This document shows positions 6,363 through 12,779 of a stretch of DNA of 13,496 bases, in pieces. Location: contig JBBSEW010000082.1 in the NCBI GenBank assembly GCA_038239305.1, positions 1-13,496 on the forward strand. The letters run 5' to 3'. Below the pieces are notes generated by a model that was not told the origin of the DNA, made no database searches, and saw nothing but the letters and a program-made list of their open reading frames with translations. The first letter of the stretch is position 1, and each line of letters begins with the position of its first letter. A program made the translations under genes and the position numbers. This DNA comes from JALYUA01 sp038239305. Lineage in GTDB: Bacteria > Acidobacteriota > Thermoanaerobaculia > UBA5066 > Gp7-AA6.

Positions 6363-7310
6363 ATGAAGATCCGCCCTGTCGCTCTCTCCATCGTCCTCGG
6401 GCTCATGGCGCTCGCTTCGCCGGCGCAGCCGAAGGTCGAAGTCCAGAGGATCACCCCGGGCGTCTGGGCGGCCGTTCCCGAGGCGGGGGCGAACGTCGGA
6501 TGGTTCCTCGCTTCCGATGGCGTCGTGGTCGTGGACTCCGGCAACGATGCGGCGACGGCGAAGGTGATACTCGAGAAGATCGCCGAAACGACGGGTGGAA
6601 AGCCCGTGCGCTACCTCGTGGTCACGCACGCGCACGGGGATCACGCTTCCGGTGCGCCTGTCTTCGCCGCCGCCGGCGCCCGTGTAATCTGCCACGAGAA
6701 CGCGGCGACGGCGGTGAACGCACTCCTGCAGACCGCGGGCGCCTCCGACGGGAAAGCCTCGCCGCCTGGCGTGCTCGCCCTCACGGACCGCCTCGTGTTC
6801 TTCGGCGGATCCCGCCGCGCCGCGGTGTACTACCTCGGACCGGGACACACCAATGGCGATCTCATCGTGCTGCTCCCGGACGAGAAGGTCCTGTTCTCGG
6901 GAGACCTCGTCGTGAACGGCCGCCTCCCATTTCTCCAGTCGGCCGACGCGGACCCGCGCGGGTGGGAGAACATCCTGACGCGCCTTGCGAATCTCGACAT
7001 CGAAACGATCGTGCCCGGCCACGGGCCAATCGGAGCCCGGCAGAACATCGCCGACACCCTGGCCTACCTGCGGAAGGTGAACTCGCTCGCGACCCTCTTC
7101 ATCCAGACGAAAGTCCCGGACGAGCTGTTCGAGATGAAGCTCCGGGAGCCGGACAATCGCCTGGCCAACGTCGAGGTCGGACCCGGGCACATCGCGAACG
7201 TCCGCGCGGCGGTCAAGATCGAAACGGCGCGGCTCGCGAAGGCCTCCGCCCCGACGCCCGCCCCGGCGTCCCGCACGACTCCGACGCACGCGCCGGCGAA
7301 GAAGAAGTAG
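6363..7310 (+). CDS. Exported metallo-beta-lactamase-fold hydrolase
   Basis: A 315-residue MBL-fold enzyme with a signal peptide (residues 1-21, MKIRPVALSIVLGLMALASP), so probably periplasmic. Zinc ligands are H89, H91, D93 and H94 (THAHGDHASG), H162 (GPGHTNGD), D181 (LFSGDLVV) and H220 (VPGHGPIG), a complete set. The GHTNGDL motif is common in broad MBL hydrolases and in some subclass B3-like or quinoprotein-associated relatives; the real substrate is unknown and antibiotic hydrolysis should not be assumed. The C-terminal 25 residues are a Pro/Ala/Thr-rich low-complexity tail ending in KKK. The ATG at 6363 has AAGGAG 9 bp upstream. It leads an apparent operon with the crotonase gene 13 bp downstream. 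Confidence 0.92.
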   Translation: MKIRPVALSIVLGLMALASPAQPKVEVQRITPGVWAAVPEAGANVGWFLASDGVVVVDSGNDAATAKVILEKIAETTGGKPVRYLVVTHAHGDHASGAPVFAAAGARVICHENAATAVNALLQTAGASDGKASPPGVLALTDRLVFFGGSRRAAVYYLGPGHTNGDLIVLLPDEKVLFSGDLVVNGRLPFLQSADADPRGWENILTRLANLDIETIVPGHGPIGARQNIADTLAYLRKVNSLATLFIQTKVPDELFEMKLREPDNRLANVEVGPGHIANVRAAVKIETARLAKASAPTPAPASRTTPTHAPAKKK

Positions 7311-7323
7311 GACGAGGCGGACG

Positions 7324-8145
7324 ATGGCCGGGGAGGGAGTCCGCCTCGAAGCGCGCGATGGGCTCGTCGCGAGGATCCGGCTCGACCGGCCTCCGGTCAA
7401 CGTTCTTTCCGTTGCCGATCTCGACTCGCTCGCGGAAGCCGTGGCGGCGGCGACTGATGTTTCCTCGGCCGGCGGCGCGCCGCCCGCCCAAGTGCTCGTT
7501 CTCGGCGGCCTTTCCCGCGCCTTTTCGGCGGGCATCGAGGTCGCCGAGCACGCTCCCGATCCGCCGGCGATCGAGCGGATGCTCGCGGCCATGCGCGCGG
7601 CGGTCGCCGCTCTCACGGACACCACCGCCGTGACGGTCGCGGAGGTGTCCGGGGCGTGCCTCGGAGGAGGAGCGGAGCTCGCGGCCGCCTGCGACTTCGT
7701 CTATTGCTCGGAGGACGCCCGCATCGGATTTCCCGAGATCCGGCTGGCGTGCTTCCCGCCGGCCGGAGCGGTATTGCTCCCTCTCCGGATCGGCGCCTCG
7801 CGCGCCGCGGAATGGATTCTCTCGGGCCGCTCCGTCTCGGGCCGTGAGGCGGCCGCGGCGGGGTTTGCGACGCGCGCTCTTCCTGCCGGCGTTCTGCGGG
7901 CCGAAACCGATCGATCGGCCCGCGAGCTCGCGAGCAGGTCTTCCGCGGCCCTGGCGGGCGCTCTCTCCCTGCTGCGGGCGGCCCGCCGCGAGGCGCTCTT
8001 GCCCGGCGGGCCTCTCGCGCGCGCCGAGGACGCCTATCGCCGGCTCGCGCACGACCCGGATCTGGCGCGGGCCGTCGCGGAGTTTCGTCCCGGTGTGCCG
8101 GGAGTCGCCGCCACCCCCGGGCGGGCGCCGGCTTCCCTTCGATGA
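7324..8145 (+). CDS. Enoyl-CoA hydratase/isomerase family protein (crotonase fold)
   Basis: A 273-residue crotonase-superfamily enzyme acting on acyl-CoA thioesters. The CoA and oxyanion-hole segments are AFSAGIEVAEH (66-76) and SGACLGGGAELAAACDF (109-125). Both catalytic glutamates of hydratases appear to be kept, E118 and E138 (IGFPEIRLACFPP). The AFSAG(I/V)(D/E)VA(D/E)H segment resembles, from memory, cyclohexa-1,5-diene-1-carbonyl-CoA hydratases of anaerobic benzoyl-CoA breakdown, but no other benzoyl-CoA gene is nearby, so I keep the general name. AGGACGAGG precedes the ATG by a few bases. The TGA overlaps the ATG of the transaminase gene (ATGA), showing tight coupling. Confidence 0.9.
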   Translation: MAGEGVRLEARDGLVARIRLDRPPVNVLSVADLDSLAEAVAAATDVSSAGGAPPAQVLVLGGLSRAFSAGIEVAEHAPDPPAIERMLAAMRAAVAALTDTTAVTVAEVSGACLGGGAELAAACDFVYCSEDARIGFPEIRLACFPPAGAVLLPLRIGASRAAEWILSGRSVSGREAAAAGFATRALPAGVLRAETDRSARELASRSSAALAGALSLLRAARREALLPGGPLARAEDAYRRLAHDPDLARAVAEFRPGVPGVAATPGRAPASLR

Positions 8146-8975
8146 TCGTTTACCTGAACGGCGGTTATCTCCCCCTGGAAGAGGCAAGAGTCTCGCCCCT
8201 CGACCGGGGCTTCCTCTTTGCCGACGCGATCTACGAGGTGGCGCGCTTCTACCGGGGGAAGCCATATCGACTCGCGGAGCATCTCGAGCGGATGCGGGAG
8301 GGTCTCGCGGTGGCCCGGATATCGGTCGATCCGTCGTTCTACCCGGAGGTCGCGCAGCGCCTGCTCGCCGAAAACGATCTGGCATCCGACGACGCCATCG
8401 TGTACGCGCAGGTGTCGCGGGGCGCGGCGCCGCGCGTGCACGCCTTTCCGCCGGCCGGAACGACCCCGACGACCTTCGCGTTCGCGCGGAGATCGGACCC
8501 GCCGCCGCCGCCCGAAGGCGGCCGCGCGATCCTCTTCCCCGATGAACGGTGGGGGCGCTGCGACATCAAGAGCGTGATGCTGCTTCCGAACGTGCTCGCC
8601 GCGCAGGAGGCGAAGGAAGCCGGCGCCATGGACGCGATTCTCGTGCGCGATGGCATCGCCCTCGAGGGAACCAAGGCGAATCTCTTTCTCGTGTCCGGGG
8701 GGCGCATTCGCACCGCGCCGAACGGTCCCCGGATCCTGCCCGGCGTGACGAGGGGGGCGGCCATCGCCGCGGCGCGCTCGCTCGGGATCGAGGTCGAGGA
8801 GAGAGCCTTCTCTGTCGACGAGATGTTCTCGGCGGACGAAGTTTTCTTCGCATCGACGACCCTCTGGACCTATTCCCTGGTCGAGATCGCGGGCCGCCGG
8901 ATCGGCGAGGGACGCCCCGGTCCGATCGCCGCGCAGCTGCGGGAGATTCTCTATCGGGAGTTCGCCGGCGCCTGA
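8142..8975 (+). CDS. dat: D-amino-acid transaminase (class IV aminotransferase)
   Basis: A 277-residue fold-type IV PLP transaminase that interconverts D-amino acids and 2-oxo acids, for example D-alanine and D-glutamate for peptidoglycan. The PLP lysine is K143 in RCDIKSVMLLPNVLA and E175 (EGTKANLF) contacts the cofactor. Y31 (DAIYEVARF) and the R98-x-H100 pair (APRVHAF) match the carboxylate-binding residues that mark D-specific enzymes rather than branched-chain transaminases. Length is normal (about 280). The start overlaps the crotonase stop by 4 bp. The 3' end overlaps queF on the other strand by 25 bp. A role in D-amino acid breakdown rather than cell-wall supply is also possible. Confidence 0.92.
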   Translation: MIVYLNGGYLPLEEARVSPLDRGFLFADAIYEVARFYRGKPYRLAEHLERMREGLAVARISVDPSFYPEVAQRLLAENDLASDDAIVYAQVSRGAAPRVHAFPPAGTTPTTFAFARRSDPPPPPEGGRAILFPDERWGRCDIKSVMLLPNVLAAQEAKEAGAMDAILVRDGIALEGTKANLFLVSGGRIRTAPNGPRILPGVTRGAAIAAARSLGIEVEERAFSVDEMFSADEVFFASTTLWTYSLVEIAGRRIGEGRPGPIAAQLREILYREFAGA

Positions 8976-9367
8976 GGCGGTGGGGCGAGCCGGGGGAAGC
9001 CGGCTTCGACGATGGAGGAAATTCCTCCGCGCGAAGAAAACGTCCCCACGATCGTCATGCGCTTCGGACGGCACGCGGCGACGCAGTCCTCGAGAATCCG
9101 GTTCACGGCGTTCTCGTAAAAGATCCCCAGGTTGCGGTACGCGACGATGTACAGCTTGAGCGACTTCAGCTCGAGACAGAGGGCGTCCGGCACGTATCGG
9201 ATCGTCAGGTGCCCGAAGTCGGGAAGATTCGTCTTCGGGCAGATCGCGTTGTACTCGGGAATCTCGACGGCTATCTCGTAGTCCGGGTACTGGTTGGGCC
9301 AGGTCTCGATCGTCGGCAGCGGCGCGTCGATTCCGGCGCGGGCGTGCTCGTCGGTGTATTCGGGCAT
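8951..9367 (-). CDS. queF: NADPH-dependent 7-cyano-7-deazaguanine reductase QueF (type I)
   Basis: A 138-residue unimodular QueF that reduces preQ0 to preQ1 in queuosine synthesis. The catalytic C43 lies in NAICPKTNLPDFG with D50 as general acid. The QueF signature ELKSLKLYIVAYRN is at 66-79, and FSSRGGISS (110-118) closes the domain. E85 (IFYENAVNRI) matches the substrate-binding glutamate. The residue before it is Y84, where B. subtilis QueF has His96 (FHE), a substitution worth checking. The ATG at 9367 gives the expected N-terminus, but no ribosome binding site is seen. Other queuosine genes are absent from the window. The 3' end overlaps the transaminase gene tail to tail by 25 bp. Confidence 0.95.
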   Translation of the reverse strand: MPEYTDEHARAGIDAPLPTIETWPNQYPDYEIAVEIPEYNAICPKTNLPDFGHLTIRYVPDALCLELKSLKLYIVAYRNLGIFYENAVNRILEDCVAACRPKRMTIVGTFSSRGGISSIVEAGFPRLAPPPQAPANSR

Positions 9368-9382
9368 GGGAGAACGATATCC

Positions 9383-9447
9383 GGGAAACGGGAAACGGGA
9401 AACGGGAAACGGAGAAGAAGGGAAACGGGAAACGAGAAACGGGACAC
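9383..9447. repeat. GGGAAAC heptamer array (4 + 4 copies)
   Basis: Four perfect GGGAAAC units at 9383-9410, a 9-base interruption GGAGAAGAA, then GGGAAAC x2, GAGAAAC and GGGACAC at 9420-9447. It lies between the divergent queF and DedA genes, filling most of the 116 bp that must contain both promoters. The purine-rich strand is the plus strand. The pattern is simple tandem repetition with no unique spacers, so it is not a CRISPR. Confidence 0.85.
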
Positions 9448-9483
9448 GAACCAGGGACTTCTTCGGGATAACATCCGCGCGCC

Positions 9484-10146
9484 ATGGAGTTTCTCAAGCA
9501 CCTGTTTCATCAGCTGACGGACGTCGAGACGCTCGTCCGCGTGGGCGGGCTGACCGCGATGACGCTCATCGTGTTCGCGGAGACCGGGTTGATGATCGGG
9601 TTCTTTCTGCCGGGCGACTCCCTGCTCGTCACGGCGGGTGTCTTTGCCGCCGCGGGCCAGATCAACCTCTGGACATTGAACGGTGTGTTGATCGTGGCCG
9701 CGATCGTCGGCGATACGGTGGGTTACTGGGTCGGCCGCCGGGCGGGTCCGGCCCTGTTTCGGCGGCCGAAATCCCTTCTCTTCAATCCGGATCATCTTCG
9801 GCGGGCGCACGACTTCTACGAAAAACATGGCGGCCAGACGATCATCCTCGCGCGCTTCATGCCGATCGTGCGCACGTTCGCCCCGGTCGTCGCGGGGATG
9901 GGGGCGATGAACTACCGCCGGTTCGTTTCCTTCAACGTGATCGGCGGGGTCCTCTGGGTGATCTCGATGACCCTGATCGGATTCTTCCTCGGCCACTTCG
10001 CCTGGGTGCGCAAGAACATCGAGATCGTGATCCTGATCGTCGTGTTCGCATCGATCCTCCCGGGGATCCTCGCGTTCCTCCGGGAAAGGTGGAAGAGCAG
10101 GGAGAGCGGGAAGAACCGGAAGAGCGGGAGCCCGCGCCCGAGCTGA
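9484..10146 (+). CDS. DedA family membrane protein
   Basis: A 220-residue integral membrane protein of the DedA/VTT family; members have been linked to flipping of undecaprenyl phosphate or phospholipids and to membrane homeostasis. Typical motifs are FAETGLMIGFFLPGD (31-45, E33 and D45), GDTVGYWVGRRAG (76-88) and ILARFMPIVRTFAPVVAGMG (121-140, R124 and R130). Hydrophobic stretches lie near 22-56, 62-83, 150-170 and 178-199. The tail from about 202 is K/S/R-rich and encoded by a 9 bp tandem repeat. The ATG at 9484 fits the family N-terminus; the ribosome binding site is weak. It runs toward the convergent DinB gene with a 47 bp gap. Confidence 0.93.
   Translation: MEFLKHLFHQLTDVETLVRVGGLTAMTLIVFAETGLMIGFFLPGDSLLVTAGVFAAAGQINLWTLNGVLIVAAIVGDTVGYWVGRRAGPALFRRPKSLLFNPDHLRRAHDFYEKHGGQTIILARFMPIVRTFAPVVAGMGAMNYRRFVSFNVIGGVLWVISMTLIGFFLGHFAWVRKNIEIVILIVVFASILPGILAFLRERWKSRESGKNRKSGSPRPS
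10091..10126 (+). repeat. 9 bp tandem repeat inside the DedA 3' end
   Basis: Four imperfect 9-mers: GGAAGAGCA, GGGAGAGCG, GGAAGAACC and GGAAGAGCG. Because 9 is a multiple of three it stays in frame and encodes a K-S/N-R/G-like tripeptide pattern in the cytosolic tail of the DedA protein. The purine-rich composition resembles the intergenic repeats of this window. Confidence 0.6.
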
Positions 10147-10176
10147 CGATCCGGATCCGGGCGAGGCTCGGACAGC

Positions 10177-10190
10177 CGGGCAACCGCCCG
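10177..10190. terminator. Small hairpin between convergent DedA and DinB genes
   Basis: CGGGC, loop AACC, GCCCG: a 5 bp perfect stem in the 47 bp between convergent stop codons. It could serve either strand, but there is no T-run on either side, so this is a weak call. Confidence 0.25.
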
Positions 10191-10193
10191 CCG

Positions 10194-10730
10194 TCAGGCG
10201 AAAGCGGACACGCGGTGCGTCCCAGGCCGGCAGACCGGCGATCCGGAACGACCGCAGGAGAGTTCCTCGAGAAGAGCCGAGACTTCCGCGGTGTGGGAAC
10301 GGTCGTGCTCCGCCATCAGGCGGGGAATGTCGGCGAGCGTCAACGAACCGATTCCGTCCTGGACGCCCGTGCGCCTCCAGTCGCCCGAGGCGACGGTTCG
10401 AAGGATCTCGACGCTGCGGCGGCGCGCGTGACGGAAAGCGGCGAGACCGGCGGCGAGGTCGCGGGACTGATAGCTGCGCTCCCGGGCAACCCGATCGCCG
10501 TCGAAATTGGAGAGAGTGGGCTCGTCCTCCGAGAGGATGCGCCGGATCCGGACGCCGAAACCCTCGCGCTCGAGGTCCGCGAGATGCCACACGTTCTCGA
10601 CGAGCGAGAACCCCCCCGCGGCGGGGCGCCGCTGAGCGGTGGGGGGAGAGAGGCCCAGCGCGGCGCGCTCGAAGAGCACGGGCGTGGATTCGAGAGTCAA
10701 AAGCAGGGTTTCCAGCTCGCGGCGGTTCAT
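10194..10730 (-). CDS. DinB-like (DinB/YfiT superfamily) protein
   Basis: A 178-residue four-helix-bundle protein of the DinB/YfiT superfamily, putative metal-binding thiol-dependent enzymes of mostly unknown function. The predicted metal ligands are H49 (VENVWHLADLE) and the H142-x3-H146 pair (AEHDRSHTAEV). Length is normal for the family. I chose the ATG at 10730 because GGAG lies 6 bp upstream and the helix ELETLLLTLE begins right after; an ATG at 10742 and a TTG at 10748 are longer in-frame options. The last 20 residues are a basic, Pro-containing tail. It is divergent from the TerB-like gene and convergent with the DedA gene. Confidence 0.85.
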   Translation of the reverse strand: MNRRELETLLLTLESTPVLFERAALGLSPPTAQRRPAAGGFSLVENVWHLADLEREGFGVRIRRILSEDEPTLSNFDGDRVARERSYQSRDLAAGLAAFRHARRRSVEILRTVASGDWRRTGVQDGIGSLTLADIPRLMAEHDRSHTAEVSALLEELSCGRSGSPVCRPGTHRVSAFA

Positions 10731-10828
10731 GTCGTTCTCCATCACCAACTACGCACCGGGGCGCGAAAAGTTTCTGGCCCGCGGGGTCCCGCATTCCCAT
10801 TCGGGGCGCAAGGCATTACGCTTTGGCC
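10731..10828. promoter_or_regulatory. Divergent region between DinB-like and TerB-like genes
   Basis: These 98 bp must hold both promoters. A short dyad GCGGGGTCCCGC (10781-10792; arms GCGGG/CCCGC around GT) sits near the middle and could be an operator. No convincing -10/-35 pair is visible on either strand. Confidence 0.3.
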
Positions 10829-11299
10829 ATGGGTATCGATGCGATTCGCACGTTTCTGGCGGGCCGCCGCCACGCCGGCTCCGAGCCCGCGCGCCCCGAT
10901 CCCGTCGTGGTCGCGGCATGCGCTCTCCTTCTCGAGATCGCGCACGCCGACGACGTGTTCCGCCCGGAGGAACGCGAGCGGATCACGCGCCACATCCGCG
11001 ACGAGATGGGCGTCCGCGACGAGGAGCTCCGCGAGGTGTTCCGCCTGGCGGAGGAGGAGCGCCGGGAGAGCGTCGACCTCTATCACTTCACACGGCTCAT
11101 CGCGGACAACCTGTCGCGGGACCAGCGCCTGAAGCTCGTCGAGGCGATCTGGGGAGTCGTCTATTCGGATGGCTCGCTCTCCGAGGTCGAGAGCCATCTC
11201 GCCCGCCGCATCGCCGAGCTCCTCGGGTTCCAGCATCCGGAAGTCCAGGCCGCGAAGGAAAACGTCGCGGCGCGCGAAGCGGACCAGGCGGAATCCTGA
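10829..11299 (+). CDS. TerB-like (TerB/DjlA N-terminal) helical protein
   Basis: A 156-residue all-helical protein resembling the tellurite-resistance TerB / DjlA N-terminal domain. Two similar acidic helix segments are seen: IAHADDVFRPEERERI (37-52) and VVYSDGSLSEVESHLARRI (110-128). These are the usual TerB metal-binding-like motifs. Stand-alone TerB-like proteins are common and their role is mostly unknown. No other ter genes are nearby, so tellurite resistance should not be inferred. The ATG at 10829 is preferred; a TTG at 10823 would add two residues. It is convergent with the M28 peptidase gene, 49 bp apart. Confidence 0.85.
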   Translation: MGIDAIRTFLAGRRHAGSEPARPDPVVVAACALLLEIAHADDVFRPEERERITRHIRDEMGVRDEELREVFRLAEEERRESVDLYHFTRLIADNLSRDQRLKLVEAIWGVVYSDGSLSEVESHLARRIAELLGFQHPEVQAAKENVAAREADQAES

Positions 11300-11307
11300 A
11301 CGTCGCC

Positions 11308-11321
11308 GCTGACAGCTGACG
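11308..11321. repeat. GCTGACA heptamer x2
   Basis: GCTGACA followed by GCTGACG, between the stops of the convergent TerB-like and peptidase genes. It is a two-copy tandem with the same 7 bp unit length as other intergenic repeats here; two copies alone could be chance. Confidence 0.35.
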
Positions 11322-11332
11322 CGTTACCGCGA

Positions 11333-11345
11333 AGGGCCGGGCCCT
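11333..11345. terminator. Hairpin between convergent TerB-like and M28 genes
   Basis: AGGGC, loop CGG, GCCCT: a 5 bp perfect stem just before the M28 stop codon. It could act as a bidirectional transcript end but lacks T-runs. Confidence 0.25.
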
Positions 11346-11348
11346 CGT

Positions 11349-12779
11349 TCAGCGCTTTCGCGCGCGGCGCTCGTCGGAGCGTTTCTCTTCCGGGATCCGC
11401 TCGAACGGCTCGGGCGTCGAAGCCGCGACGAACGCGAAAGCGGCGGTCGCGGCCGCCATCCGATCCATCGAAGCCGGGCTGATCTTGTCGAACGTGTCGT
11501 TCGAGGTGTGATGCCAGTCGAAATAGCGCGATGCGTCCTGGCGGAAGGAAAATTGCGGGACGCCGTCCGCGCGCAGAGGGGAGGTATCCGCGCCGCCCGC
11601 TCCGCCCTCGGTGAGATCGGTGACTCCTATGGGAGCGAGAAGCTCTTTGAGCTCCCGGAGCGCGGGCTCCGCCGACGGACCGGCGAGCCACGAGAGACCG
11701 AGCGGCGAGCCGTCGCCGAGGTCCGCCTCGAAAGCGGCCACGTGTCGCGCGAGCTCGTCCTTGTGAGACGCGCGGTACGCGATCCCGCCGGAGAGTCCGT
11801 GCTCCTCGTTCGCAAAGAGCACGACGCGAATTGTGCGGTCGGGACGATGCGATAGCTGACCGATCGCGCGGGCAGCTTCGAGCACGATGCCGCATCCTGC
11901 CCCGTCGTCGATCGCGCCCGTCCCGAGCTCCCAGGAGTCGAGGTGCGCTCCGAGGAGCACGATTTCCTTCGGCTTGGTCCGGCCCGGGACCTCGCCGATG
12001 ACGTTCGCAGATTCCGCCTCGCCGGCGTCGCGGCATCCGAGCGTGAATCGGACCCTCACCGGAGCGCCCTCCGAGACGATGCGCGCGAGGAGCTCGGCGT
12101 CGGGGACCGCGAGCGCGGCGGCGGGAATCCGCGCGACGTCGGCGGCGTAACCCATGGATCCCGTGTGCGGAGTCCGTTCGTGGTCGGTGCCGATCGAGCG
12201 GATGAGGACGCCGACCGCCCCGTGTTTTGCCGCGGCGGAGGCGCCGCCGCCGCGCACGTCGACCGCCCGGCCGTAGCCGGCTCCGTCCATCGACCGTTCC
12301 ATGATTTTGTCGAAGAAGACGATCTTTCCGCGCGCGGCATCGCCCTTCGACTCGAGGTCCTCGAGAGACACGACCCGCAGGATTTCGCCCGTCAGTCCAC
12401 CCTCCGGCGTGGGAACACTTCCCCCGAGAGCCGCGAGAATGAGGGGCTGTCGATAGGGCGCCAGGATCTCGCCGGTCTCGACTCCGCGTTTCCAGGCGGG
12501 AACCGTCACCTTCTCGGCATGGACGTTCGAGAAGCCGAGGGATTTCATCGTCGCGAGTGCCCAGGCAACCGCCGCACGATCGCCGTCCGATCCGGCCGGG
12601 CGAGGCCCGACGCGGTCCGTCAGAGAGCGGACCCAGTCCGTGGCCCGCGTCCCCGAGAAGGCGAGATCTCGCAGCGAAGCCGCGCTCGATCGCGAATCCG
12701 GCTCGGGCACGGGCCCGGCCCCACGGGTGATCGCGATAGCCGCGATGAAGAAAACGAGGGCGATGAGAAGTCGGCGCAT
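11349..12779 (-). CDS. Exported M28 family zinc metallopeptidase with PA domain
   Basis: A 476-residue exported peptidase, probably an aminopeptidase or dipeptidase similar to the plasma glutamate carboxypeptidase (CPQ) group. A signal peptide covers about residues 1-20. The DRVGPRPAGSDGDR segment (55-68) is typical of the group. A PA-like insert lies around 120-245. Zinc ligands are H279 and D291 (GAHLDSWELGTGAIDDG), E326 with catalytic base E325 (FANEEHGLSGG), D353 (FEADLGDG) and H423 or H424 (DWHHTSNDTFDKI). The C-terminus is basic (EEKRSDERRARKR). The ATG at 12779 has a strong AGGAGG 7 bp upstream. It is transcribed alone, with a long gene-free region upstream. Confidence 0.94.
   Translation of the reverse strand: MRRLLIALVFFIAAIAITRGAGPVPEPDSRSSAASLRDLAFSGTRATDWVRSLTDRVGPRPAGSDGDRAAVAWALATMKSLGFSNVHAEKVTVPAWKRGVETGEILAPYRQPLILAALGGSVPTPEGGLTGEILRVVSLEDLESKGDAARGKIVFFDKIMERSMDGAGYGRAVDVRGGGASAAAKHGAVGVLIRSIGTDHERTPHTGSMGYAADVARIPAAALAVPDAELLARIVSEGAPVRVRFTLGCRDAGEAESANVIGEVPGRTKPKEIVLLGAHLDSWELGTGAIDDGAGCGIVLEAARAIGQLSHRPDRTIRVVLFANEEHGLSGGIAYRASHKDELARHVAAFEADLGDGSPLGLSWLAGPSAEPALRELKELLAPIGVTDLTEGGAGGADTSPLRADGVPQFSFRQDASRYFDWHHTSNDTFDKISPASMDRMAAATAAFAFVAASTPEPFERIPEEKRSDERRARKR

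Noticed and set aside
81..8975. A combined amine/GABA or natural-product cluster from the decarboxylase, amidotransferase, thiolase and transaminase.
   Set aside because: The genes lie on different strands and in separate operons, with unrelated genes between them and no cluster-defining synthase.
9383..9447. Possible CRISPR array.
   Set aside because: The 7 bp units are directly adjacent, with no unique spacers and no cas genes.
9294..11132. Plus-strand frame of about 612 codons from queF through TerB.
   Set aside because: It crosses repeats and several solid genes in other frames and reads as low-complexity Arg/Gly/Pro sequence.
10829..11299. Tellurite-resistance locus.
   Set aside because: Only a single TerB-like domain protein is present; no TerC, TerD, TerZ or TerA partners.
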